Shown: positions 25,501 through 38,846 of the stretch, one piece after another | How positions within the stretch are numbered: the stretch's first letter is position 1 | Layout of the letters: every line of letters begins with the position of its first letter | From: Synanceia verrucosa | Lineage: Eukaryota > Chordata > Actinopteri > Perciformes > Synanceiidae | Assembly: GCA_029721515.1 (NCBI GenBank) | Contig: CM056558.1 | Coordinates: 11,377,240-11,441,239, forward strand | Direction of reading: 5' to 3' | Length of the DNA: 64,000 nucleotides | Made by a program: the position numbers and the translations under genes | Notes under the pieces: model-generated | Database searches by the model: none | What the model saw: only the letters and a program-made list of their open reading frames with translations | What the model was told of the DNA's origin: nothing

Positions 25501-26347
25501 GATTTGTAACGTTTCCAAAAATGGGTACTTAGCTCTCTACCGAGGGCATAATGATAATGACAGTTCATCATCATATAAAATGCCTCTCATTTAGTGAGTC
25601 TTCTCTCTGCTTTGTCACAGTCTTGACAGTGTCAGCGCCGGCTAATGAAAGCTTAAAAAATCTTCTCTGAATATTATCTTTGAGGTATTTTATCATGTAT
25701 GCAACTTATAAAAGCCTCATACTTTCCAATTAACATTAGTTATATTTCCTGGCATGAGCCCTTTGGCTCATTTTTATGCCCTCTTGCTCTATAGCAAGAG
25801 AAAATGTCCATGTGGAAAATGCCTTTACATAATCTCTCCTCAGGGAAGTTTGCAATAATATCATACAGGATATAACAGAAACTGCCCTCACATGGAGCAG
25901 CGAGACAAGAGCTGTGTTAGAGAGAATTCAGCCAGATAAATATGCTTTTGCAGTTATGGCTGAATATTTTCATGCTTTTTACATGCTTAAATTGGTCATT
26001 CTGGACTGTAATATCAGGGCCAGGTTTGCAAACATCATACGGCCTGTGGCTTACTGTCTAACTGTCTGACATCCACCCTTCATAAAACAGTCATCAGCAT
26101 TAGCTGAATTGTGTAATTAAGTTTTTGTCCCTCCATTAGAGCAATATTTCATCACTTGCAAATTACCCTCAACAACGTTATCTTGATGTTAATGTCCATA
26201 TGGCATCTGTGATGACTGTACCATTCTCACTGGCAGGGGATGAAAATGATATTGCGTCAGTGTAGATTTCTCTTGATTAGGGAAAAAGCAAATGATATCA
26301 CACTGTGATATCACAGAGGCTAGCCAGGTTGTTTTTACATCTTTAAT
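19512..26347 (+). other. negr1 intron 1, long segment without a recognised gene
   Basis: Mostly AT-rich. Simple tracts occur (for example TTTTTTTTC near 19660 and A-rich 22513-22522). The stretch 25590-25830 has a more complex, unique look and could be a conserved non-coding element, which cannot be judged from one sequence. Frames such as 22011-22271 and 24760-25047 match no known protein. Confidence 0.45.
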
Positions 26348-27625
26348 AAGGCTATAACGATACACCAACTCATTATTCGATTTGTATCACGATTTTTGAC
26401 CCACGGTTCGATACACCCCACGATTTCTTTAAATTGAAAAAGCATTTTATTTGAAACACTAATCTAAAAAATGTCACGTTTGAATATGATATTTGGCTCC
26501 TCGAATTCAGTGTTATAATCAGAGTATGAGATCATGTGTGACTACAGCCACTGATGGTCTCAGTTAAACAGTAAACCAGAGTAGTCTTAAATGAAGTCAG
26601 CTGTTACCCAGCAACTGTCAAGCTGCAGCTGTAGAGCTCCAGACCCCACGTGACTTTGTTTGTTTACACGTTTGGCAGTAAAATCCCAGTCAGTTTATTA
26701 CTTAGGAGTTTTAAATCAATGCACAAGTAAATATAAAAGACTAAATATCTCTGACCCTTATCATGCACCCAGCATACTTTTCACAAATCTCGAAAAGGTT
26801 TAGTAGCAGTAGATGTTTCAAAATCTCTTCTCTTGTGATTCATAATGTGCATTGAGTTTTATCTGAAGGGAGACTGAAACGACTCTGCAGACAAACATTT
26901 TTTCATTGCGTTCGCTTGTTGCTGTGTGAGCAACGGGAAGCACCACAAAATCCACGCCATAATACGTTGGTCTAACGTGCGATTAATGAAAGTACACACG
27001 TTCGGAATCGTAATAAAAGCATGTAAAATAAATCAGATATAAAGTTTAGGGAACGCTGGATTCTGTACCCGATATAAAGTGGTCGCTCCTGGTTCCCACC
27101 GCTCTGTTTTCTTATGATCGCTTCCTGCTCGTTTTATGGCAGTTATCTATCTTTGTTCAGGATCTTTGGGAATCCTGTAAAATGATCTTCCCTTTGTTTG
27201 TCCTCAGCTGTTCTGGCATCCCAGAGCACAACAGCTATCCATCATATCTCCGAGAAAAGTTTATAGGCGTTTAGCTGCAAGCGGCGAGATCTCTGATAGT
27301 AGTTTAAACAGAGCACTCTACTGCCGACATAGTGGAGCAAGTTACCTGCAAATTCCTGTAGTTTTCCTTGGGGGTAGAGTTTTCCTTGCAGTCACTTACT
27401 ATTTCTAATTATTATAACTAGTTTTCTTTAAAACGCGTATCGTCTACATCCACTTGGCAGCTCAGATCGGGTAGTGACAGGCCTACGTATTATAAAATAA
27501 GTTACTAATGTTAATTAAATGATGATTTTTTTGCATATCGTGATTCTGCCTTCTTATATCGCAATACGGGATTGTGTCTCTGCTTACTGCAATTTCGGTT
27601 CCGATATGCATTTCATTACAGCCCT
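26348..27625. mobile_element. hAT-like repeat of about 1.28 kb
   Basis: The left end AAGGCTATAACGATACAC and the complement of the right end, AGGGCTGTAATGAAATGC, are imperfect inverted repeats. Subterminal TCACGATTTTTGACCC and TATCGTGATTC/TATATCGCAATAC motifs are typical of the fish hAT group whose ends read AGGGCTGTAACGATA. I see no clear 8-bp target duplication and no transposase, so it is old. Confidence 0.62.
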
Positions 27626-30600
27626 AGTCTGTCAGAGTTCAATATCTATGGCTGTGTTCATAACAGCATGTGCTTTCCATGAGCATCAGTGGGAGAAGCC
27701 CACTGTTACAGCAAACAGTGGCTATGGGAAAATAGGTTCTACTAGTAATAACCTCTACTTTTAACCAGCAGTCATGAAAGGCAGGGCTGACCTACATGCT
27801 GTAAGGAGGATTCTCTGTTTCTTGTTAGTGTGTACTGGTGGGGAATTGAGGTCTTTTCTGTCAGGGGGTGATCCGTTGAAGCTGCAGACTATCTCAGCTA
27901 AGCCCAAGGAAAAAAAAGAAGCCAAACACCATCCAGCTTGTGTGTTTGTGCACATGTATGATCATGTAATGTGTTTTGTGGCCAAAAGTGTGTGCATCAT
28001 GAAAGTGTGTCTGTGTGTAAGTGTGTATTAGTGCCAGACAGTAGGAGGGGTTGACTGACAGCCATGTCTCCCATAACACAATGGAGTGCCATACATCATT
28101 AATCGCTGACAAAAATGAACATTCTGCAGTATCCTTTGAGAGCTAAAGGACCGTGCTGACGGCTTTTCTTATTGTAAGCCTATGTGTGAGTGTGTGTTCG
28201 TCCACTATACACAATGTGTAGGTGAGAATTCACAACCAACTTGAGGATTTTGACCTGTGTGTTTGGTTCAGTGCCTCTATGATGGATGACATGGTTATCA
28301 GAATTTTGCCTTCAGGACGGGGGCTGTCCTATCTTGCTGTCAAGGTCAGTGGTTACTAGGTTTATAACAGAGTGGCAACCGAGTGAGCTTACTGAAACGC
28401 ACCCTATATTCCATCTAACATCTATCATATCAAATGTCAGATTCCACAAGGCTGTTGTCTTACAGACCATACAAAGAAGCCACCAAATATGACTCAGCAG
28501 GGGTAAAAATGATTGGAAAATTAAAATTATATAGGATTACAAGAATGGGATTATTTGTTTAACTGAATGGTATGTCAATGATAACGTGTTAATTTAATCA
28601 GAAACAGTGCAGCGTTCCAAAATGTATGCCAGTCAAATGGAAGCTTGGGTACAGCTTGATTGGAACTAACATTGAGCCAGAGATTTAGCCTCTCCCATTA
28701 GTCCGTGGGGAGTTGATAACAGATTGCAGGCTTTAATACTAAAATAGACTCACCAGAAATAAGCATATACTATAGCTTTGACTGCAAAATCCACTCATTT
28801 ATTAATCACTCAGTTGTGAGAACAATGGCAGCATCACCCTGCATGTATTTGGACACTGAGAAAAACAAAATTATGCTCATTTTCTCTTACTCAGGTTTCA
28901 TGAGACAAAAAAAAAAGGTTTGATATGTGTTTGTGATGGTACAAAAATCAACCATTAGCTTAGCAAAAGGGTTTGGACTTTTAAAGTATATACACAAAAT
29001 TAGAAGTACTTTTGTCTGGCTTTGCTTTTTTAATACCTCTGTATTATTCTTGTTCTCACAGACCATGCTAATTTTCTCTGCTAACCTACTGACTGCAATT
29101 TTGGTTGATTGCCTTACAGAGGAGCTGCTAGAGCTACTTTGAATCTCATGGGCCAGTAAGATTGCTGTTCATAATTCAGCAGTTTCTATTGTTTTCACTT
29201 GCAGGCTGTCAAGAAAATGTAAAGATTATCCAAAATACAAATTACGTCACCTTTCCGACACCCGTTATGTGTGTGGCTGTCTACCTTAAGAATGCAGGCT
29301 AAGACATCTAATAACACTGTCTATACATTTATTTAAGACAATGCTTTGTCTCAAATAGGAATGCAGGTTTGAAGGATATTGCCATATTTTTTTCTCCCCC
29401 TGTGGTAGTAGGACAGTGCGCCCACTCAGTATTATAGGAACTGAACAAGATGCTTCCTAATTAATTTGAATGGAAATTGCTCACTGAGCACATGAGCCAA
29501 TGAAGTGTTATTGCTTCCTGGTTTGCTTTAGTGTTTCCCTACCTGCTCGGCCCTGCTCAGCCCTCAAACACGCTGGGAGGGCTACACATGCAAAAAATGC
29601 TCTTCTGGGTTCTAAAAAAGTTTTACAATTTAACACTGTTATGCTTTCAATATGTATAATAGAGAGGGTAATCATTTATTTTATTTGCAGCTCGAGGTTT
29701 CCTGTCGACAGATATCTCTTTTAAAATGGCGTCTATGGAATAAATGCTTTTTGGGCTGCAGAGGAGTAGCTTCACCATGATTCATCTGTGATTACACCCC
29801 AGTGGTTATGCAGGCGTTATGTTTGCAACAACAACTTATGGTAACTGCAGCTCCTAATGGAGGTGATAAAACATGTTCTACCATTCATGTTCTTCAATGT
29901 ATTAATGTATTGAGATGCTACTTGTACCTCAAGAGGTGATAGTGAGTTACAACTGAGAAGACAAAGAGGTGTAGCTGTCCTGAGGGCTCGTTAATCACGT
30001 TGAAGTTACAAGATCAGTATACATTCTGATAGATTCTTTATTGCATTATTTCCAAAGTGGAAGAAACACCACCAGGGGGCCACTTTGCCAGGAGAAGAGG
30101 TGAAATGCTATTTGTTTGGAGCATGTGCTGTATTGTATTTGAATGACATTGTAGAGCCTCGCTTGAGATGAGAAAAAAGTAATAAACTCAGCCACTAGGT
30201 AAATGTGTGATGTGTGTTATCGTACTACAGTAATGTGATGACCTTTCCAACACATTTATTTATTGTTTTGTACAGTAAATAGTGAGCTGAGGCAGAAATC
30301 AGGGGTTCATTCACAGCCATTATGCAATCAGAGGGTGTATCTGATGATCAAGATTAGCTTGTTATTTTTGGAATACATGTATGGGGGTGGAATGCAATGG
30401 CCTTGATAAACTGAAAAAAATAAGGATTAAAATATCTTGTCGAGGCTAGACATAATTCAGTGTTGTTATTATGCATGCTCTGAACTGAGTGCCAACACTC
30501 AGTGCACCTTTAAAAAACAGTAACGGAGAGACATCTGTGCTGTGAAGGACTTGGCTCGTTCACAACGTAACCAAACCCCCGGATGATGGAAGCAAAAAGC

Positions 30601-32447
30601 AACCAGAGCTCTGTTCAGCCATGCTATGGTAAGCTGTGTGTAAAAATAGATTCCATTAAGCCCTGTTTTTCACAGTGTTGCTGATATGATTTGCTTCCCA
30701 ATGTATAGGCTGAGTGCTTGTAATAACTCTGACTAAATATTTTCCCCAATCATCCCTAAAAAAGTGGCTAGCAATATTGCCTCGAGGCTCTTAAAACAGA
30801 GTTGCTGCCTCGTGTTTGTAGTTAAATGAATAACACACAGTAGTTGGATTGTGTTTTAGCATTTATGTTAGTGAGTATTAGATCCATAAATTATGAAAGA
30901 AATACCTCACATCCATCTCAAGGTGTCTAAGGCTCGCATTAAGAGCAATGAAAGCATTCTCTCCCATCAAATAGAAAGCATGTCAATGGAAAAAACCCAT
31001 TACATTTGCCTTTAGGCACTTTCCTATTTAACACTGTTCTCTGTAATGGGGTTATTCAGTAAACCTTGCGGCCATCTTCAACTAATTGCATGTTTCATAA
31101 ACTGATAAGAAAAAATCACTCAGGTTATAGACTGCAGCCCATACATCTTATTTAGATTCTCCAACCATCCAATTCAAGAGTTTAGATGACTTTACTTCTT
31201 ATCAGCCATGTTACCTTCAGCTGAAATTACATACAACATAAACTGGGTTTATGAGGGCTAGATTTGGGTTGTGTCACTCAACACTCCAGTGCTGTGATCC
31301 CAGTTACATGCATGACCAACGGGGATTAGTTTGAATCACAAAATCAGTTCTGTCTTGTGTTTTTGTCAGCGTTTGATGAGTTGAGCTTGTTGTATCTTGT
31401 GCAGAATCATCAGCCCATCCGCTCAAACCCCGCAGAGTACAGTATTGTGTGTTTGTATGCATGCTCATTTGCCATTGGCTCATTTGAATGTGTGCGACGT
31501 CGGTAATGAGCAGCCAGAATTGGTGAGGCATAATAATGCCCAAGGAGGGGATGAGATGGATTCTCTGCTGGGTGTTTCTCTTTTAACATTATTATCCTGG
31601 TTGCCTAGATGCTAGAGTCCCGGATGCAGCAGCAATTTACATGGGCTTAATGAACCCTTTAGCTTCGACATGCATTCTCCTGCTTTTTTTTCCTTTTCCT
31701 ACTGGTAAATCCATCATTTAGCTTTAAATAACAGCATCATGATGGGTAATATGTTGTTTTGCCAATTTTGGTGTTGCATTTGGAACGCTGCTCCAGCATG
31801 TTACAATGACTTTATGCAAATGATTGGATGTGCTAAGCAAGAGGAGCAATTTTCTCCAGGACTTTTGATTGGTTTTGTCATGAAGGAGATTAAGGGGAAG
31901 AAAAACAATTGATCAGAACTCTGGTATGTTATTGAATTAAACCAAATTGTGATGTGTGCTGCTTCACTTGGATGTTGTTTCTTTTATTTAATAAGTTAGA
32001 AGATCAGTTAGTTATTGCCACTAATGCTAAACTTATTGCACAATTTGCTTTCCTACTCACTGCCAATGATTTTTTTTTTCTCAATCAAGACACCAGGGAC
32101 ATTTCCAGACAATAAGAGTAATTTCTTGTTGAACACAGCAGCACCCTCATTTAGCTCCAACTAATTATGCTTAAAAAGGTCATTTGGTAACAGGCAACTG
32201 TCACCAAAATGACAAAAATGCAATTATGTGACTTTGCTTTTCCTTCGATTTTTGTTTTTTTTTATTCCCACCAATCATTTGTCAACATTACCAACATGTC
32301 TCAGAGTAAATTTAATTGCTGCTTCACGCCAGTGATGCTACAGACAAAACACCAGACTCAAGGATTCCAGCATTACGAAAGTGCAGATTTCAATATGCCA
32401 TGGCATGGCCCAAGAGTTCATGAGCCAGTTTGGGTATAGAGGGGGCG
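27626..32447 (+). other. negr1 intron 1, no gene seen
   Basis: No exon was recognised. Contains a CTCF-like site at 30069-30083 and a POU-type octamer ATGCAAAT at 31814-31821. The remainder is ordinary AT-rich intron. Confidence 0.5.
30069..30083 (+). promoter_or_regulatory. Candidate CTCF-binding motif
   Basis: CCACCAGGGGGCCAC matches the vertebrate CTCF core CCACNAGGKGGCGC at nearly every position. The surrounding DNA does not look like a repeat. Occupancy is not knowable from sequence. Confidence 0.45.
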
Positions 32448-32455
32448 CCAAAGGG

Positions 32456-32814
32456 TAGGGCTGGGATGATAACCACATGTGATGCCTACCGCGGTGTTGA
32501 GCTCATTACCGTCATCGCTGCAATATATTAAATAATAAAAAAAAAATCCCTACATATTTGCTGTTGAAAGTTATAAGACTGTATATTGTGGTTGATATGA
32601 AATATAAACAGTAATATTTAGTAACATCCTGTTTTTAAAGCTGACGGAGAAACAAAACTCTTCACACTGCAGTTAGGCAGCGCACAAGACCACTAACTCT
32701 AAGGGGGGGGGTTGTCGAGTTGTCGTCGGGGGGATACCGCGGTAAAATGCCATACCGCACTGATTGGGTGCTTTATTACTGCGGTAATAAAAAATCCATA
32801 CCGTCACAGCCCTA
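32456..32814. mobile_element. Complete non-autonomous hAT element with exact 8-bp target duplication
   Basis: The ends TAGGGCTGGGATGAT and ATCCATACCGTCACAGCCCTA form inverted repeats. Both sides carry CCAAAGGG (32448-32455 and 32815-32822), an exact 8-bp target duplication. Subterminal ACCGCGGT and GCCATACCGC motifs recur. There is no transposase. A truncated relative lies at 15120-15477. Confidence 0.92.
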
Positions 32815-33224
32815 CCAAAGGGAGCACCCAAACATAAACCAACACATAAGTTCAGTAAATTTGTCTTAGTATTCAGACAGAAGCAGCATATTTAGTCAGT
32901 TTTGATTAAATTACACTAAATTTATGCTGCAGGAGTGTTATGGGTTTTTTTTCTTCTCATCATGAATGTAGGCCATTAACTTTGGTAGTGTAACTCAGAT
33001 ATTGAAAAGTGAACCACTTTTCTGAGGCAGAAAAGCAAGACTGTAATACGTGAATGTCCTTTTTGTTGCACTAGCAATGAACAAAATATGACGGCAGTGT
33101 TTTCATATTGAGACACATTTTAACACAATAATAGACAACTAACAAACTATATAGATTAATTTCCATGTGTGTAAATGTAAAGAGTGTTATAATGTTATGA
33201 TAGTATAATTGTAAATGACTGTAC

Positions 33225-33597
33225 AGTATTTGTTATTCCGAAACATAGACTTGTAGGATTTGTAGTCAGGACATAAAGTGACGGTATACGCCACAGAGAT
33301 CAAAGCAGGAAGTGGAGACAATTGTGATTAGAGAGCAAAACATAATCTGGACAAAAAGTGGTGATTTTGGTGAAACTAGCCTCCACTCTCTAGAAAAATC
33401 AAGAATGGAAAAAGGTAAAAACAAACTTTTTTTCATGACAAAACAGAGAATCTATTCTTTTATTTGAGATATTCTGTGTTTTCAGAGTCATAGTACAACA
33501 TATTCTGTGGGTCTTATAAAATGACTCAAAATGGCCAAAAACACTATGGCACAAGGCACTTTTGGTTTTATAAAACGGCTGGCACTCAATGAGTTAA
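33225..33597 (-). mobile_element. TTAA-ended palindromic family, copy 3 (truncated)
   Basis: On the minus strand it opens TTAACTCATTGAGTGCCA and then follows the same order of blocks as the copies at 45633-46131 and 61622-62095: TTTTGAGTCAT, CTGAAAACACA, TCATGAAAAAAAGT, TTCACCAAAATCACCACTTT, TTCCTGCTTTGATCTC, GACTACAAATCC. The far end is missing or decayed beyond about 33225. Confidence 0.82.
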
Positions 33598-34426
33598 ACA
33601 CAAATTGTTTGGTCCAGCTCAACTTCACACACCAGCCAGAGCTTTGGATTGTGTGATTGTCTCTTTAAAACAGTATACAAGTGTTCACAGTCCTGGTGGA
33701 ATTAGATTGTTTTTCACCCTGCTGACCACCACTTCAGTGAGTTAAAGTGTAACAGGCTCTGGGTCCAGGTGGAGTGAGGTAAATCAGTGCTTCTCCAACC
33801 CATGTTGTGCCCCCTGTTGGTTGTCATCAGGGAGAAAAGTTTTTTGCCTGGTTTGCTGACTCCTTTCTGATGCGTGCCTTTCAAGTCAACCCAGCAAGAT
33901 CTCACACATCCTTGGAGGGCATTGATATCTTTAATTGCAGTAATAGTATTTTACTCTTACAGATGTATTTCTATAGAGACTGTGATTAAGGCAATCTCAG
34001 AGTGGTGTATTTTTTCTAGCAATAAAAATGACTTACTGAAATCACAGTTATGAATCAGAGACCTTGTTCATGGGCTAGACCCTAGGCTGAGCATAATCCT
34101 TGCCAAATGGACTGGTGATTAGCTTAACTAAGGACTTTTGGTCCCTGCCAACACTCAGGCTCTGCATTTAAAGCAGAGTAGCATTCATTGAATTTCTGTA
34201 TTCATCCAACCCTCTGCCGCCTGCTCCCACAAACAGGCTAACATGTATGCATATATGTCAACACAAAGAAAACAATATGAATGCTGAAAATGTGACAAAA
34301 GGTAGTCTTGTCTGGCATTAACAAAATCTGCTGAATTCTGCCATGATACTTGTCATGAAAGTACTGATTTACGCTATAAGCTGCAGGCATTGTCCTCAAA
34401 GCCTATCAATTTATATTGTTACTGTA
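33598..34426 (+). other. negr1 intron 1, no gene seen
   Basis: AT-rich intron. A CTCF-like motif on the minus strand (CCAACAGGGGGCA, 33808-33820) is the only point of note. Confidence 0.45.
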
Positions 34427-34590
34427 CTAGTACTAATAGTAGTAGTAGTAGTAGTAACAGTGGTGGCATTTGTATTACAGTCTATAATAAGAGATAGCAG
34501 TAACAGTAGTAGTTTTTTATCATCATCGTCATCAAAATTATCCATCCATTTTCTACCGCTTATAATAATAATAATAATAATTATTATTAC
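34427..34590. repeat. Trinucleotide microsatellites beside an L2/V-SINE tail fragment
   Basis: TAG repeats (34433-34456) and AAT/ATT repeats (34562-34588) flank CCATCCATTTTCTACCGCTT (about 34543-34562). The latter is the complement of the end of the common fish L2/V-SINE tail, which suggests the AAT tract grew from a retroposon end. The 98-codon frame over this region is low complexity and not a gene. Confidence 0.65.
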
Positions 34591-34711
34591 ATCATCATTA
34601 GTTTTAGTATTTGCATTAATTGCATTTTACTTTTATTGAGGTTCACATATGCGCTACCATGAGCCATGCAGCTCATACAGCATGTGCAGAGAATAGATGG
34701 ATTTTTAAGTT

Positions 34712-34728
34712 ATTTATTTATTTATTTC
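34712..34728. repeat. Short TTTA microsatellite
   Basis: About four TTTA units (TTATTTATTTATTTATTTC). Confidence 0.8.
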
Positions 34729-34729
34729 A

Positions 34730-36783
34730 GGTTGATTGTATTGGACTCATACAGCCAAACTACATTTACATTTGTTATTGCTAATACAGGTTGGTCTGGT
34801 AGAATGGTGCGTGGGGGGCCTCCAAATAAAATTTCACTTAAGGCCCCAATTTGGTCAGTGATGGCCTTGTGATACAACCCAGTTCATTCTCACCTTCCTC
34901 TAAAGTAGAAACAGGAACTGTGGGTGTACAGCATGAATGCGTGTAACACCACGAGGCAGACAGAAAAAAAGACTGTCCCTAAATCAAGCAAGTAAGCACA
35001 AATAGGGCATGTAAAATATGACTATGCCCAGAGGGCCTCTTCTCTCTACAATGTATTTATTCCAATATTTGCAGATGACTGAAAGCAGTTAAGTGCTGTG
35101 GCAATTGCTTATTTCCCTTTGTCAGGATGATGAATGTGGTCGCACCTATCGGACTGTGCAGGGGTTCCAGTGTCCTCTGACAATGAAGGATTGTCCATTT
35201 GTGCCATGGACAGAGCACATCAAAAAGGGTGGATAAAGCCCTGCAGGAAAGCAATAACAAACACTCTCTTGTTACTGTCATTGTTTAGGACAGAAGGATT
35301 TTAATGCACAGTATTTGTCATGTCATTGGCAAACACTGACGACCTAACATCACCTGACAGTTGCCCTGAAAAATTATAATTGTGTACCTTTCAATGTGGT
35401 AAATATGACTTATGTCAGTAACGGATCTAGCAAATATCTGATGTCAACGTAAACACCAACTTGTGGTGGCTGTCTGGCTGTGAATCATTTTCCAGCTTGT
35501 CTGATTTCCAATAACTCTAAGTGTAAAGTTCTTGTTTTTATTTAACTTCTATCCATATTTACTGATGTTTAGTCTTTTAAAAAGTAAATTTCTTTCAAAA
35601 AAACACTGATCCGATATATCACTTTATTCAAACTGGGCATTTTGAAATTATGGTTGCGTCCGAAATTCCATACTATACACTACATACACAATGTGTGTAC
35701 TATCATTCAACATACTTTTGAGTAAATAAATGTAGTATGCATCTTTTCGGACACATTGCTTAGTGCGGAAGTGACGCCTTTCCTTAGAGCCTTTTGCCAG
35801 TTGCTTTGAAAGTAAAAAAGTTCACATACAGTATAACCCTAAGACAAGTGACACATATTGTTCACATTGTTTTTGTATTTGGTATTACAATAATACTTAC
35901 AGTAAGATCCTCATTAAAAGAACTTGCATATGGGCTAGAATGAACTGTTAACATCATATGACCCATCATATGATAAATTCATGTTTTCCTATTGGCCATG
36001 TTATTGATACAAATTTTCTTTTGTGTTACTGGAAAAATGGTTTGTCCTTACTTTTTTAAACTGTAATGCATAATCATTGGTAAACCTTTTTACCACTGGG
36101 ATGCTCATCTTCATCATTTGGGAACACTGACAATGGGAGTAATGGGAATGTCAGAGACATGGAGAGAAGAATTTATGGAGCAGTTGGAGCGCTGCCCTTT
36201 TTCATAAGTTTTTGCTTCGACCTATCACTTTGGAAACAGAGTTATTAAAATTTCCCAGGTCCAAGGCAAACAGACGGGCAGTGACCCTACCCCACACCCA
36301 GCCTCGACCTATTCCTCTGACTTAACTTCTCTCACTCTCCCTGGCACACTGCCAAGTCTGACCTGTCACTTGGGCAGTGAGCAGTGTGGATAAACTGTTC
36401 GGCGGCAGAATGCCCAACCAGGCGCATACAGTACTGATGAAAAGAATTGCCTCACATACACACTTCAAAGCACAAACAAATGAGGTAGAGGAGTGGACTA
36501 GAATAACGATCAGTCCATTTACAGCAAAGAAAAATACTTCAAAGTGTAATCACGGATATTGAAAAGTCTCCATGGTTACTCTAATCACAGTTAACCTTGT
36601 GCAGATCTTGTTCTCGCCTCAATAAAACGTCACACTCTTAAAAGCCACTCCATGTTGACCTACTTTTTTGTGCAATGAAGTACAGCTGTCATTCATAACT
36701 GATATGAATCTCTTCAGCTGTCATCATAGACTGAGGATTAAAATGAGTCTTTCCATTTTGTGTGGTGTGTGTGCTACATATGC

Positions 36784-36785
<2 letters not shown>
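34730..36785 (+). other. negr1 intron 1, no gene seen
   Basis: Intronic DNA containing a small inverted-repeat element at 35655-35755. Nothing else was recognised. Confidence 0.45.
35655..35755. mobile_element. Short MITE-like inverted repeat
   Basis: TGCGTCCGAAA at the left and its complement TTTCGGACACA at the right (one mismatch) bound 101 bp, with ATACT/AGTAT further in. The TGCGTCC ends and ATACTAT sub-ends resemble a small palindromic repeat common in fish. Confidence 0.6.

Positions 36786-36818
<33 letters not shown>
36786..36818. repeat. GT microsatellite
   Basis: An uninterrupted GT tract of 33 bp. Confidence 0.97.
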
Positions 36819-36820
<2 letters not shown>

Positions 36821-38846
36821 GTACTGGATGTCAAAGCAAGAGAGCGAGGACTGGGAAAGGAGAGAGAAGAAGGTTGACAGAGAGGGAGAGGGATTAGGAG
36901 GACCTGGGCACAGATGGCTATGGGAGGCAGATGTCCCTGCTGAGCTGTTCAGGGTAGTTCCTGCCAGCTCAGAAATGGTAACAGAAGTATGCAGAGCAAA
37001 TAGGCTACCTCAGAACGGGTGGCTAGATTTGGGAAAGCAGATGCTAAAAAAATGCGTTCTATGCTCAGAAATGTCACTAAAATCACTACATTGCAGGAAA
37101 ACAGCAAGCCTCTGAAGAATTGTGTGATAGTTGGTTTAAATCATACAAAATGTGCAATTTTTGGGGGGATGTAATCATCTCAGCTGAAGGCTTGTGTTCA
37201 ACTTTTGAGCAATTCTGCTAAATTTCAATTTCAGTAAAAAATAACAGCACTCATGTATTTGAAAAAATTCCAGTAACACAGCACTATGGATGTTTTAGCA
37301 TTATGGCTTCTTGCCAGGTTTTGGGTTTGTTGTAATGACACAATAGCACAAAAGTGAAGTATTTCTTTAGATGTGGTGGTGCACTGGAGAGACATGCATG
37401 AAGACATCTGGTCTATATCAGCTTTCTTGTGTAATCACCAATCTAGCACATTCACTCAACACATTGAGTCTTGATAATCTTGTCTTGATAATAGTCTTGA
37501 TAATCCGACAAGCTTTCACTCTCGTGTCTGATTGTTATGCTGCTGTTGGAGGTTATGTGATCTGCTCCATCTGGTTGTTGTGATTGATTCTTTTTCCCTT
37601 CACCTCTTGAATTCCAGATGTTCCTGTGTCTTACCATATTGTTGGCATCTCTTGCATTGAGCTTTCTCTTGACTCCTGTTCTAAAACTACCTTGTTTGAA
37701 CAGGGGTCGGGGGACTTATGACCAAATAATAGTTTCTGATCTATTATGTTAGTGGAGACACTATCTCTCGAATCGGTCTGACAACAAACAGGTTCTGGTG
37801 CAGCTAGCAGACTTTCTTTTTATGAGATATGCTCATATTTTGTAGTCCACAATTTGACACCTGATTCAGTCGATATGGTGGGCATTTTGTTCAAATGTGT
37901 TCTGCCTGTACTGTCCACACACACTGTTGCCTACAGACTCTGGGTGTGAATGTGGTGTCGGTTTATAATTAAGTACAAATTGATGAGCTAATCAACAGAA
38001 AATAAATCATCAATTTTTACATTCATCTACTAGTTCAAGTGTCTCAATTCTTGACAACTTGCTGCTTTTAGTTGGATTTTTGGTTGGATAGGACAAATTA
38101 AATATTTCAAGGGCTTAAGGAAAAATAAGATTTTAATTATAATGACAGTAATTGTTAGTTGGAATCCTATATGAATCGTCCAAGACATGGAGGAGAGAAA
38201 ACCCATATCATACAATGTATTGTTTTCTGTTCACATTTTATGCCATATTTGAAATGAAATGAAGCATAATTAAAAGTTTCCTGTGGCCCAGACAATAGTG
38301 TAGCACTCCGAACTCCCTGTGTGCTTGTCGGGGTTTGTCAACCACCCACTGCTTGCCTCAGTTTGATCTCTGGGTCTTTAATACACAGCAGAAATGCAGT
38401 TATATGCCATATTTATATTCTCATTTCCTTCCCAGTCGCCTACTCCCTCCCTTCTTTCCATGGAGGGGGTATGAGACAGACATGTATTCATGATGAATGT
38501 CAAATGCCATTCACTCATTACAGGCTCACAATTGGTGCATTAACAAGATTTTGCAAAAATTGAGTGTGAATGCCTCGTACTGTTTTTTGGTACACAGCAG
38601 TTGAGTTTCAAAGATGTGCCTCTTTGTGAGTTGTGTTGTATGATTTTCCTGTAAGTATTTTTTTTTTGAAATTTGCAGTCCCAGTTCATGTTGAAACCAC
38701 TGGGAGGTGGCAGTTTGCAGTGGCCTTCTTCCTTATTTGAAAGTAATGCATATACTGTATAGATAGACAGATGAAACTGTATAGTGTATTTATTTGTGCG
38801 TTTAAACCCCCCAATCCACATCACAGGGACTTGATATCACCCTATC
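36819..38846 (+). other. negr1 intron 1, no gene seen
   Basis: A purine-rich stretch follows the GT tract (36838-36895). The frame at 36762-37115 reads through that low-complexity DNA and is not credible as a gene. Confidence 0.45.

Noticed and set aside
34343..34639. 98-codon frame rich in Val, Ser and Ile runs
   Set aside because: It is translation of TAG/AAT microsatellites.
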